Positions 57,489-64,000 of a stretch of 64,000 nt of DNA are shown piece after piece. A program made the position numbers and the translations under genes. Location: NCBI RefSeq assembly GCF_001620265.1, contig NZ_CP012664.1, forward strand, positions 1 through 64,000, written 5' to 3'. Source of the DNA: Frigidibacter mobilis. Lineage in GTDB: Bacteria > Pseudomonadota > Alphaproteobacteria > Rhodobacterales > Rhodobacteraceae. Under the pieces are notes generated by a model. That model did not search any database. It was given only the letters and a program-made list of their open reading frames with translations, and was not told where the DNA came from. Positions within the stretch are counted from its first letter, which is position 1. Each line of letters starts with the position of its first letter.

Positions 57489-58339
57489 GGCGTGGCATGA
57501 TCGAACGGGACCATCCCAAACTGTCGGTCGGAGCGCAGTGCCGCCTGCTGTCGATCTCGCGGTCGTCGTTCTACTACGCGCCGCAAGGAGAGACTGCGAT
57601 GAACCTCGGCTTGATGCTGCTGATCGACAAGCAGTTTCTGGAGACGCCGTTTTACGGCGTCCGGCAGATGACGTGGCACCTGCAGAACGAAGGTCATGCC
57701 GTGAACGAAAAGCGGATCCGGCGGCTGATGCGCCTTATGCGATTGATGCCGATCTACCAGAAACCCAATACCAGCAAGCCCGCGAAGGGGCACAAGACCT
57801 ACCCCTATCTTCTGGGCGGGCTGCGGATCGACAGGCCCAACCAGGTCTGGTGTGCCGACATCACCTACCTGCCGATGCGCAAAGGCTTTCTCTATCTGGT
57901 CGCCATCATGGACTGGTTCACCCGCAAGGTGCTGGCCTGGCGGATATCGAACACGCTGGAGGCCGAGTTCTGCATCGAGGCGCTGAACGAGGCCATCCAC
58001 AAGTTCGGCCCGCCCGAGATAATGAACACGGACCAAGGATCACAGTTCACGTCCTTCGACTGGACCGACCGTTTGAAGCGGGCAAAGACCAAGATCTCGA
58101 TGGACGGCAAAGCCCGGTATCTCGACAACATCTTCATCGAGCGCCTTTGGCGGTCCCTCAAATATGAATGCGTCTATCTGCACGCCTGGGAAACAGGGTC
58201 ACAGGCCCGGACTGGCGTCGGACGCTGGATCACCTTCTACAACCACCAGCGGCCCCATGCCGCCCATAGCGGTCAACCGCCCGCCGTGGTCTACTTCAAC
58301 AGCATTGAAACCGGCCAGCAGATGCAGGAAGTAGCTTAA
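57485..58339 (+). CDS. IS3-family transposase OrfB
   Basis: 284 residues, GTG start at 57485. HTH_21 segment, then the integrase core with DDE: Asp in [10 protein letters not shown], Asp in [11 protein letters not shown] and Glu in [20 protein letters not shown]. Ends with [20 protein letters not shown]. Intact. Overlaps orfA by 4 bases. Confidence 0.95.
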   Translation: MRRGMIERDHPKLSVGAQCRLLSISRSSFYYAPQGETAMNLGLMLLIDKQFLETPFYGVRQMTWHLQNEGHAVNEKRIRRLMRLMRLMPIYQKPNTSKPAKGHKTYPYLLGGLRIDRPNQVWCADITYLPMRKGFLYLVAIMDWFTRKVLAWRISNTLEAEFCIEALNEAIHKFGPPEIMNTDQGSQFTSFDWTDRLKRAKTKISMDGKARYLDNIFIERLWRSLKYECVYLHAWETGSQARTGVGRWITFYNHQRPHAAHSGQPPAVVYFNSIETGQQMQEVA

Positions 58340-58380
58340 ACCACCCCGGAAACTGTCCGAACATCGGGGAGTAGCTCAAT

Positions 58381-58893
58381 GTGCTGCACGCAGGTGCCGC
58401 CGCGAGCTATGCTTTCAAAGGTGTTCAGGATGGCGATGTTCTGGAACTTGGCAACGTTGCGATCCGGGTCATGCACACGCCGGGCCATACGCCGGAACAC
58501 ATCTCGCTGGTCGTGACCGACCGAACCCGGTCCGACGACCCCTGGTTCATTCTGACCGGACACACGTTGATGGTGGGCGATCTGGGCCGCACGGAACTGG
58601 CCACCAGCGCCGAGGCGGGCGCGCGCGACCTGTTCAAAAGCGTGCAGGCCCTCAAAGCTCTTCCGGACTGGCTGGAGGTACTGCCGGGCGCCTATTCGGG
58701 GTCGGTCTGTGGCCGCTCCCTGAGTGGCAAGCCGACATCGACCATCGGCTTTGAAAAGCGTCACAACCGGGCGTTCCGGGTCGAGGATGAAGCCGCATTC
58801 GTGCAGATGATGGTCGCCGACATTCCGCCCCCGCCCCCAGGTGCAGCGCAGACCCGTGCGGTGAATGCGGGTCAGACGGCAGCAGCAGAATGA
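58381..58893 (+). pseudogene. MBL-fold metallo-hydrolase, N-terminally truncated by IS3
   Basis: About 170 residues remain. They begin LHAGAAASYAFKGVQDGDVL, contain the metal-ligand region HTPGHTPEHISLVVTD and GHTLMVGDLGRTELATS, typical of persulfide dioxygenase/ETHE1-like enzymes, and end in a Pro-rich tail. The H-x-H-x-D-H motif and first 80-100 residues are lost at the IS3 right end, so it is not expected to be active. It overlaps the MFS start by 4 bases (ATGA). Confidence 0.85.
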
Positions 58894-60218
58894 CTGCCCC
58901 GGCCCCTGATGCCGACGCCGGGTTGTCGCTGGGTATTCTGGAAAACCTGACGCAGTTCGTGCATCAGCTAATCCAGGTTCTGCTGGTGGGCTTTGCGCTT
59001 GGCATGATGCGCACCGTGGTTCCCGCCCTGGCCGAAACCGAATTCGGCGTGGCAAAGGGATCGTTCTTGCTGCTGACCGCCTTCGTGGTGGCGTTCGGTG
59101 TGGTCAAGGGCGTGCTGAACTTCGTCGCCGGTCGGCTGTCCGAGCGGATCGGGCGCAAGCGGGTGCTGCTCTTGGGCTGGATCGCCGCGATTCCCATTCC
59201 GGTGATGATTTACCTCGCCCCAAGCTGGGGATGGATTGTGGCGGCCACCGTGCTCCTTGGCGTCAATCAGGGGCTTTGCTGGTCTATGACCCAGACTTCC
59301 AAGCTGGATTTCACGCGGGCCGATCAGCGCGGGTTGACGCTGGGGCTGAACGAGTTTGCAGGCTACGTTGGCGTGGCGTTGGCCGGGATCATCACGGCCT
59401 ATGCCGCCAGTGCCTGGGGTGCGCGGCTGGGGCTCCTGGTCTTTGGCGGCGTGGTGATTGCGCTGGCCATGGTGCTGACGCTGGTCTGGGTCAAGGATAC
59501 CTTGCCTTGGGCAAAATCCGAAGCTGCGCGGCACAAGGCCGGTGGCGCTATGGGGGCCTATCGTCCGCGCTACCCGCAAGGCGTGGCAGACCACCCCACG
59601 ACATGGGAGGTGTTCGCGCTGATGTCATGGTGCGACAGACGGCTTGCGGCGGTGTCGCAGGCCGGGTTGGTCGAGAAGTTCGTCGATGCGCTGGTCTGGG
59701 TGATCCTTCCGGTCTTCCTGATCGCCCGGGGCGTCAGCCTGCCGGACATTGGCTGGATCGTCGGCTGGTATGGGCTGGTCTGGGGGGGATCGCAACTTTT
59801 TACCGGGCGGCTGTCGGATCATGTCGGACGGCTGTGGCCGAACGTGCTGGGCATGTGGATCTGCGGCGCGGGAGTGGCAATGATCGTGCTGGGGCAAGGG
59901 GCGGCCTGGTGGTCGGTTTCTGCTGCCGTCACCGGCTTTGGCATGGCGCTGCTCTATCCCAACCTGTCGGCGGCAGTCGCCGACATCACTCCCCCCACCT
60001 GGCGCGGATCGGCCATCGGGATTTACCGGTTTTGGAGGGATCTGGGCTACGGCATCGGCGCGCTTGGCTTGGGGCTGACCGCACACATCTATGGCTCCAC
60101 CGAGGCCGCTTTCTGGTTCGTGGCACTGTCGATGTTTGCATCGGGTGCCGTGCTGCTCTGGTGGGGCGAAGAAACCCATCCCCGTTTGAACCCGGCTCCG
60201 GAAAGGCTCCCGACATGA
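58890..60218 (+). CDS. MFS transporter
   Basis: 442 residues, about 12 hydrophobic segments. Motif A loop after TM2 reads GRLSERIGRKRVLLLGW, and its second-half equivalent GRLSDHVGRLWPNVLGMW. Substrate unknown. It stands between the MBL-fold gene and a DsrE gene, a set often linked to sulfur or redox chemistry, with start and stop overlapping both neighbours. Long plus-frame shadows inside the gene are not genes. Confidence 0.9.
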   Translation: MTAPAPDADAGLSLGILENLTQFVHQLIQVLLVGFALGMMRTVVPALAETEFGVAKGSFLLLTAFVVAFGVVKGVLNFVAGRLSERIGRKRVLLLGWIAAIPIPVMIYLAPSWGWIVAATVLLGVNQGLCWSMTQTSKLDFTRADQRGLTLGLNEFAGYVGVALAGIITAYAASAWGARLGLLVFGGVVIALAMVLTLVWVKDTLPWAKSEAARHKAGGAMGAYRPRYPQGVADHPTTWEVFALMSWCDRRLAAVSQAGLVEKFVDALVWVILPVFLIARGVSLPDIGWIVGWYGLVWGGSQLFTGRLSDHVGRLWPNVLGMWICGAGVAMIVLGQGAAWWSVSAAVTGFGMALLYPNLSAAVADITPPTWRGSAIGIYRFWRDLGYGIGALGLGLTAHIYGSTEAAFWFVALSMFASGAVLLWWGEETHPRLNPAPERLPT

Positions 60219-60568
60219 AACACCTGCTGATCCTGAACGATCCACCCTATGGCACCGAGCGCAGCTTCAACGGGTTGCGCATGGCCCATACACTAGCCAA
60301 GCATGATCCGGACGGCAGGGTGACAGTTTTCCTGATGGCCGATGCGGTGGCCTGCGCCAAGGCGGGCCAGAAAACCCCCGAGGGGTTCTACAACATCGAG
60401 CGGATGCTGGGCCGGGTGCTGTCCGCGGGTGGCAAGGTGCTGCTGTGTGGTACCTGTATGGATGCACGCGGACTTGCCGCAGATGACATCATCCCCGGGG
60501 CGACACGCTCCACGATGGACGAACTTGCCGTAACGACCCTCGCCTCAGACAAGGTTTTGGTGTTCTAG
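60215..60568 (+). CDS. DsrE family protein
   Basis: 117 residues, MKHLLILNDPPYGTERSFNG start overlapping the MFS stop. DsrE/DsrF-like fold with the conserved Cys in KVLLCGTCMDARGL, which in the family carries persulfide sulfur. The stop overlaps that of the convergent Crp/Fnr gene in a shared CTAG. Works by inference with the MBL-fold enzyme in sulfur handling. Confidence 0.9.
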   Translation: MKHLLILNDPPYGTERSFNGLRMAHTLAKHDPDGRVTVFLMADAVACAKAGQKTPEGFYNIERMLGRVLSAGGKVLLCGTCMDARGLAADDIIPGATRSTMDELAVTTLASDKVLVF

Positions 60569-61098
60569 CGCGGCCGCCGCCTAGCCAGTTCGCGGTATAG
60601 GGCCTCGCGCGATACGCCAAGCTCGGCGGCGACATCCTGTTGACGGCCTTTGTCCGGAAGGACGTGGCCCTCTCCAAGCCATGCGTCCAGACGTTCCGCA
60701 ACCGTCCGCAAGGTCCGGATTTCAGCCCGCATCCGTGCCGTTTGCACGCTTCGAGCCAGATGCTTCGACCAGGACTCTGCCAGTGCCGGGCTGTCCCGCA
60801 GCGCCTGCCTGAATACCGTGACAGGAAGCAGGCTGACCACCGTGGGACAGGCCGCCTCAGCGCCACAATGGTAAGACGCAGAATAAAGTGACGCCTCGGC
60901 AACCACATGCCCTGCCTGTGCCATTTGTAGCATCACCGTGGCACCGGCGACAGTTCTACGCAGAAGGTGAACGCAGCCTTCCTGAACCAGAGCCATGTGT
61001 GTCACGGCGTCCCCGGCGCAAAACAGCGGTTCTCCAGCCAGCATTTGGCGCCGGATTGAAACGGGCAGAGAGAACAAGTGTCTGTGATCGTCGGACAT
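60565..61098 (-). CDS. Crp/Fnr-family transcriptional regulator
   Basis: 177 residues from MSDDHRHLFSLPVSIRRQML at 61098; an earlier ATG at 61110 is possible. N-terminal cNMP-binding-like domain (GEPLFCAGDAVTHMALVQEG), dimer helix and C-terminal winged helix with recognition helix DVAAELGVSREALYRELARR. Without the FNR N-terminal Cys cluster. Divergent from the exported protein gene and convergent with the sulfur cluster. An FNR-like palindrome is directly upstream (61099-61112). Confidence 0.9.
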   Translation of the reverse strand: MSDDHRHLFSLPVSIRRQMLAGEPLFCAGDAVTHMALVQEGCVHLLRRTVAGATVMLQMAQAGHVVAEASLYSASYHCGAEAACPTVVSLLPVTVFRQALRDSPALAESWSKHLARSVQTARMRAEIRTLRTVAERLDAWLGEGHVLPDKGRQQDVAAELGVSREALYRELARRRPR

Positions 61099-61112
61099 GA
61101 TCAGTATCATAT
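61099..61112. promoter_or_regulatory. FNR-box-like palindrome
   Basis: ATGATCAGTATCAT, a 5-4-5 dyad, differs from the FNR consensus TTGAT-N4-ATCAA only at the outer base on each side. It lies between the Crp/Fnr gene and the exported protein gene and may be the regulator's own site. Confidence 0.6.
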
Positions 61113-61166
61113 GAGATGGCTGCGATCCGGGGCAAGTCAGAGTGGCATTCAGGACTTGGAGAAACC

Positions 61167-61739
61167 ATGAACCGCCCGCTTGCCCTCATCATCGCTGTCG
61201 TTTTTCCACTTTCGGCGCAGGCACAAGAGTCCGGTCAGATGGACCACAGCCAGATGAACCACGACGCCATGATGCAGACTTCAGTGGTGGGGAAACTGAC
61301 AGAAGGCGGCCAAGGCGCCTTCGCCGCGATTGCCGAAATCGTGGCCCTGCTTGATGAAGACCCGGCAACGGATTGGGCTCGCGTTGACATCGATGCTTTG
61401 CGCCAACACCTGATCGACATGGACAACGTCACCCTGAGGGCCCAAGTCGACGCAGAAGTGTCAAAAGCCGGGGTGGCTTACCTTGTTACCTCAGAGGATC
61501 AGGCCGTGCAGGCATCGATCCGCCGGATGGTCGCTGCCCATGCTGCGACAATGAATGGGGTAGAGTCCTTGAGCCTGATGGCGACCGAGACCGAAGGTGG
61601 CTCCAGGCTGGCTATATCCGGCCCCGCCGACGCCATGCCTCGGGTCATGGCCCTTGGGTTCATCGGTGTAATGACGTTGGGAATGCACCATCAGTCGCAT
61701 CATCTGGCCGTGGCATCCGGACAATACCCGCATCCATGA
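61167..61739 (+). CDS. Exported Met/His-rich hypothetical protein
   Basis: 190 residues from MNRPLALIIAVVFPLSAQAQ at 61167, a clear Sec signal peptide cleaved near AQA-QE; a Met 17 codons upstream is rejected. The mature protein begins with MDHSQMNHDAMMQ, a Met/His-rich metal-binding-like stretch, and ends with LGMHHQSHHLAVASG, again His-rich. Not recognised as a known family by me; periplasmic copper handling is a guess from composition. The IS66 copy begins 78 bases downstream. Confidence 0.85.
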   Translation: MNRPLALIIAVVFPLSAQAQESGQMDHSQMNHDAMMQTSVVGKLTEGGQGAFAAIAEIVALLDEDPATDWARVDIDALRQHLIDMDNVTLRAQVDAEVSKAGVAYLVTSEDQAVQASIRRMVAAHAATMNGVESLSLMATETEGGSRLAISGPADAMPRVMALGFIGVMTLGMHHQSHHLAVASGQYPHP

Positions 61740-61876
61740 CTGTGGTGCACCGCTTGAACCAAGCCGCAGCTGTTCCGACGTTGGTGTCGTTGCGTGATGG
61801 CTGGGCTTGAGTGCACGGTAAGCGCCACGCCGACCACCTCCTGCCATTGCTGACCTGATCGGGCCATTCTGCGCAC

Positions 61877-62278
61877 ATGTGCGTGGCGGAGGGTTTGGAT
61901 TTGGCAAGAGACGGCAAAATGGGCGTCCATTTGGACGGCTCGACGGTTTTTGAGGTTTCCCGGCTGGACGTGATCGAGGGTCCGAGCGGGCGGCGTCGGC
62001 GCAACAAGGCGGAGCGGGCGCGGATCGCGGCGGAGAGCATGATGCCCGGGGTGACGGTCGCCGAGGTTGCGCGCCGGCACGGCACGACCCGCTGGCAGAT
62101 CTACGATTGGCGCAAGCAGCTTCGCAAAGGCAATCTCGTGGTGCCCGGGAACGTGGCAGTCTTGCCGGTCTTCGCGGAATTGGTGGTCGATGACAATTCG
62201 GCCGAGGCACCGGCGGCTGTCACGGGCCCGATCTCGAAACGGGGCCCGATCTCGAAATTGTCGTCGGTGATGTCGTGA
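61877..62278 (+). CDS. tnpA: IS66 accessory protein TnpA (copy 3)
   Basis: 133 residues, same as copy 2 TnpA through the helix-turn-helix (VTVAEVARRHGTTRWQIYDW) up to AEAPAAVTGP. There one G is missing near 62226 and the frame switches to a different short tail. With that base the frame would join ADEGQLTRAIRAARAAAS and stop overlapping tnpB at 62352. Probably an error or a recent frameshift. Confidence 0.8.
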   Translation: MCVAEGLDLARDGKMGVHLDGSTVFEVSRLDVIEGPSGRRRRNKAERARIAAESMMPGVTVAEVARRHGTTRWQIYDWRKQLRKGNLVVPGNVAVLPVFAELVVDDNSAEAPAAVTGPISKRGPISKLSSVMS

Positions 62279-62351
62279 TCCGTGCTGGCGCTGGTGCCGA
62301 TGAGGGCCAGTTGACGCGAGCGATCCGGGCGGCACGGGCTGCGGCATCGTG

Positions 62352-62703
62352 ATGTTCAGCCACGGCGGGCCGGTGAAGGTCTATGTCGCGACACGGCCGG
62401 TGGATTTCCGCAAGGGGATCGATGGCCTGGCGCTGGCCGTTCAGGAGATGTTCGGCCTCGACCCGTTCTGCGGGCTGTCTTCGTGTTCCGTTCGAAACGG
62501 GCAGACAGGATCAAGCTTCTGGTCTGGGATCAGACCGGCATGGTGCTGGTTCACAAGCGATTGGAGGATGCCAGGTTCGTCTGGCCGCAGGTGCAGGGCG
62601 GGGTGATGCGGATGTCGTCGGCGCAACTGGCGGCCCTGTTCGAGGGCTGGACTGGCGGCTGGTCCGGTCGGAACGCGCGCGGCGTCCGCTGGTGGCTGGA
62701 TGA
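62352..62703 (+). pseudogene. tnpB: IS66 Orf2 TnpB (copy 3), frameshifted
   Basis: Begins MFSHGGPVKVYVATRPVDFR as in copy 2 but loses a base near 62474 (GCGGGCTG for GCGGGGCTG) and another near 62645. The open pieces 62352-62606 and 62483-62758 together cover the whole protein. Confidence 0.85.
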
Positions 62704-62770
62704 CTGGCAAAATGCGCTGAAAAGCCTTTTTTTGCTGGCCTGCAAGGGAATCCCGTGATTCACTTCCCTC

Positions 62771-64000
62771 ATGGAAACCGCTGATCTTGCGCGTGAAAAC
62801 GCTCTGCTGAAGGCCCGCCTCGCCGAGGTGGAGGCGACGCTGGCCGAGACGCAAGAGGCCAACCGGCGGCTGCAGGATATCCTGCACGCGGCGCAGCGCG
62901 AGAAGTTCGGCAAGCGTTCGGAGAAGCTGTCGCCGGACCAGTTCAACCTGCCGCTCGAGGATGCCGAACTGGCCCAGGGCGTGCTTGAGGCCGCACAGGA
63001 AAAGGCAGAGGCGGCACTGCAAAGGGCCCGGGGGAGACGCCCGCAAGCCGGCACGCAACCGCGGCATCTCCCCCGCATCTGCCCGGGTCGAGCGGGTGAT
63101 CGAGCCCGCCAGCACGCTCTGTCCCTGCGGCTGCGGCGAGATGGCAAGGATCGGCGAGGACGTTTCCGAGCGGCTGGACGTGATCCCCGCGCAGTTCCGG
63201 GTGCTGGTCACGCGGCGGCCCAGATACGCCTGCCGCCGCTGCTCGCAAGCCGTGGCGCAGGCGCACGCCCCCGAGCATGTCGTGCCCGGCGGGCTGCCCA
63301 CGGAGCTGTTCATTGCTTGGATCATCGTCTCGAAGTTCGGGGACCACCTTCCGTTCTACCGCCAGGCGGAGATCTTCAAGCGGCAGGGGATAGACCTCGA
63401 TCGCGGCACGCTCGGCAACTGGGTCGGGCGCGCCTGTTTCCACCTGATGCCGATCATCAATCACATGAAAGCCCATCTGCGCGGAGCGGACCGCATCTTT
63501 GTCGATGAAACCCGCGCGCCGGTGCTGGACCCAGGCCGCAAGGCCACCAAGAGCGGCTTCTTCTGGGCCGTCGTGTCCGACGATCGCGGCCATGGCGGTG
63601 CCGATCCGCCATCGTGTTGTTCCACTACGCCCCCGGCCGGGCAAAGAACATCCGCTGAAGTTCCTCGTCGGATACCGCGGCCGGTTCCTGCAATGCGACG
63701 CCTACCAGTCCTACAACGCGCTGACGGAAATCGAGCGTGACGGTGGCCCATGGCGGCTGGTCTACTGCTGGACCCACGTCCGCCGCCGCTTCGTGAAACG
63801 CTTCGAGAGCGACCGCTCCCCATCGCCGAGGAGATGCTGCGCCAGATCGCGCTGCTCTATCAGATCGAGAAAACCGTGCGTGGCCAGGATGCAGCCGTCC
63901 GTCTGGCCGCCCGGCGCGAAAACGCAGCCCCGATCATCGCCGCGCTCAAGCCGTGGCTGGAAGCCCAGCTCTCGCGCATCCCGCAGAAATCCCAGCTGGC
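62771..64000 (+). pseudogene. tnpC: IS66 transposase TnpC (copy 3), frameshifted and cut by the window end
   Basis: Starts METADLARENALLKARLAEV at 62771. Open to 63508 in one frame and 62961-63740 in another, so the break falls near 63040 as in copy 2, with further breaks near 63605 and 63825. Contains CGCGEMARIGEDVSERLDVI and the catalytic RIFVDETRAPVLDPG. The remainder is outside the window. Confidence 0.85.

Larger units (their letters stand above)
57109..58378 (+). mobile_element. IS3-family insertion sequence, 1270 bp
   Basis: Inverted repeats TGAGCTACCCCCCGAAAATC then GGACAG at 57109 and, in complement, TGAGCTACTCCCCGATGTTC then GGACAG at 58378. Carries overlapping orfA and orfB. Its right end cuts off the start of an MBL-fold gene. 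I found no clear target duplication. Confidence 0.95.
61818..64000 (+). mobile_element. IS66-family element, copy 3 (right end beyond the window)
   Basis: Starts with the same left end as copy 2 (GTAAGCGCCACGCCGAC at 61818) and follows it nearly base for base to the window end. Contains tnpA, tnpB and tnpC. Single-base differences from copy 2 lie in runs of G or C. With copies 1 and 2 it forms a three-member direct-repeat family in the same orientation. Confidence 0.95.

Noticed and set aside
57185..58339. The IS3 at 57109 as a host gene pair
   Set aside because: Terminal inverted repeats and the OrfA/OrfB arrangement show it is an insertion sequence.
59231..60568. 445-codon ORF ending in the DsrE sequence
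   Set aside because: Only its last 117 codons (from 60215) are a gene; the rest is the +1 shadow of the MFS transporter.

Overview
The window is about 65-67% GC DNA from an alphaproteobacterium, most likely a member of the Rhodobacterales. The evidence is a repABC replicon with a GTTGACAGCTGTCAAC-type parS, DUF1403 and ScpB-like neighbours, and the codon use. It is best read as part of a large plasmid or chromid crowded with insertion sequences. There are no rRNA or tRNA genes.

Layout. 1-2.3 kb: the end of an IS66 copy inserted in a serine-hydrolase gene beside a truncated peptide-ABC ATPase. 2.3-3.7 kb: an IS3 element. 3.8-7.0 kb: a marR-emrA-emrB efflux operon, followed by a universal stress protein. 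7.5-13.1 kb: a nest of IS remnants in which IS66 sits inside istB of an IS21 that abuts an ISL3 fragment. 13.1-19.4 kb: a TetR-controlled operon for a biotin-dependent acyl-CoA carboxylase with its hydratase and dehydrogenase (Liu/Atu-like). 19.4-28.4 kb: plasmid functions, namely ScpB-like, DUF1403, tyrosine recombinase, Fic protein, parDE and repABC. 28.4-38.7 kb: a complete type I-E CRISPR-Cas locus with 29 repeats and 28 spacers. 38.9-44 kb: a truncated ParB-like gene and an IS66 nested in another IS66. 44-55.6 kb: CoA-thioester catabolism in two minus-strand operons (PaaK-like protein, crotonase, two acyl-CoA dehydrogenases, two MaoC hydratases, transglutaminase-like protein, racemase, SCP2-type thiolase with DUF35 partner) and two plus-strand type III CoA-transferases. 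55.7-58.4 kb: IS110/IS1111-type and IS3 elements. 58.4-61.7 kb: a truncated MBL hydrolase, MFS transporter, DsrE protein, Crp/Fnr regulator and an exported Met/His-rich protein. 61.8 kb to the end: a third copy of the first IS66.

How the parts work together. A 14-bp palindrome, CTAACANNTGTTAG, lies upstream of the tetR-carboxylase operon, upstream of the transglutaminase-to-PaaK operon, and between the divergent DUF35 and CoA-transferase operons. This ties the two catabolic regions, about 30 kb apart, into one predicted TetR regulon. The enzyme set (AMACR-type racemase, hydratase-2, Cys-less SCP2 thiolase with DUF35, paired dehydrogenases, a carboxylase) fits breakdown of a methyl-branched isoprenoid or steroid-side-chain acid. 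The substrate is inferred.

The CRISPR-Cas locus is tied physically to the replicon: two perfect copies of the repABC parS lie inside the 3' part of cas3. A degenerate CRISPR repeat lies between cas3 and cas8e, and four spacer targets are each represented twice by diverged spacers. Many IS ORFs carry single-base indels in G/C runs that differ between copies, so some frameshifts here may be sequence errors.
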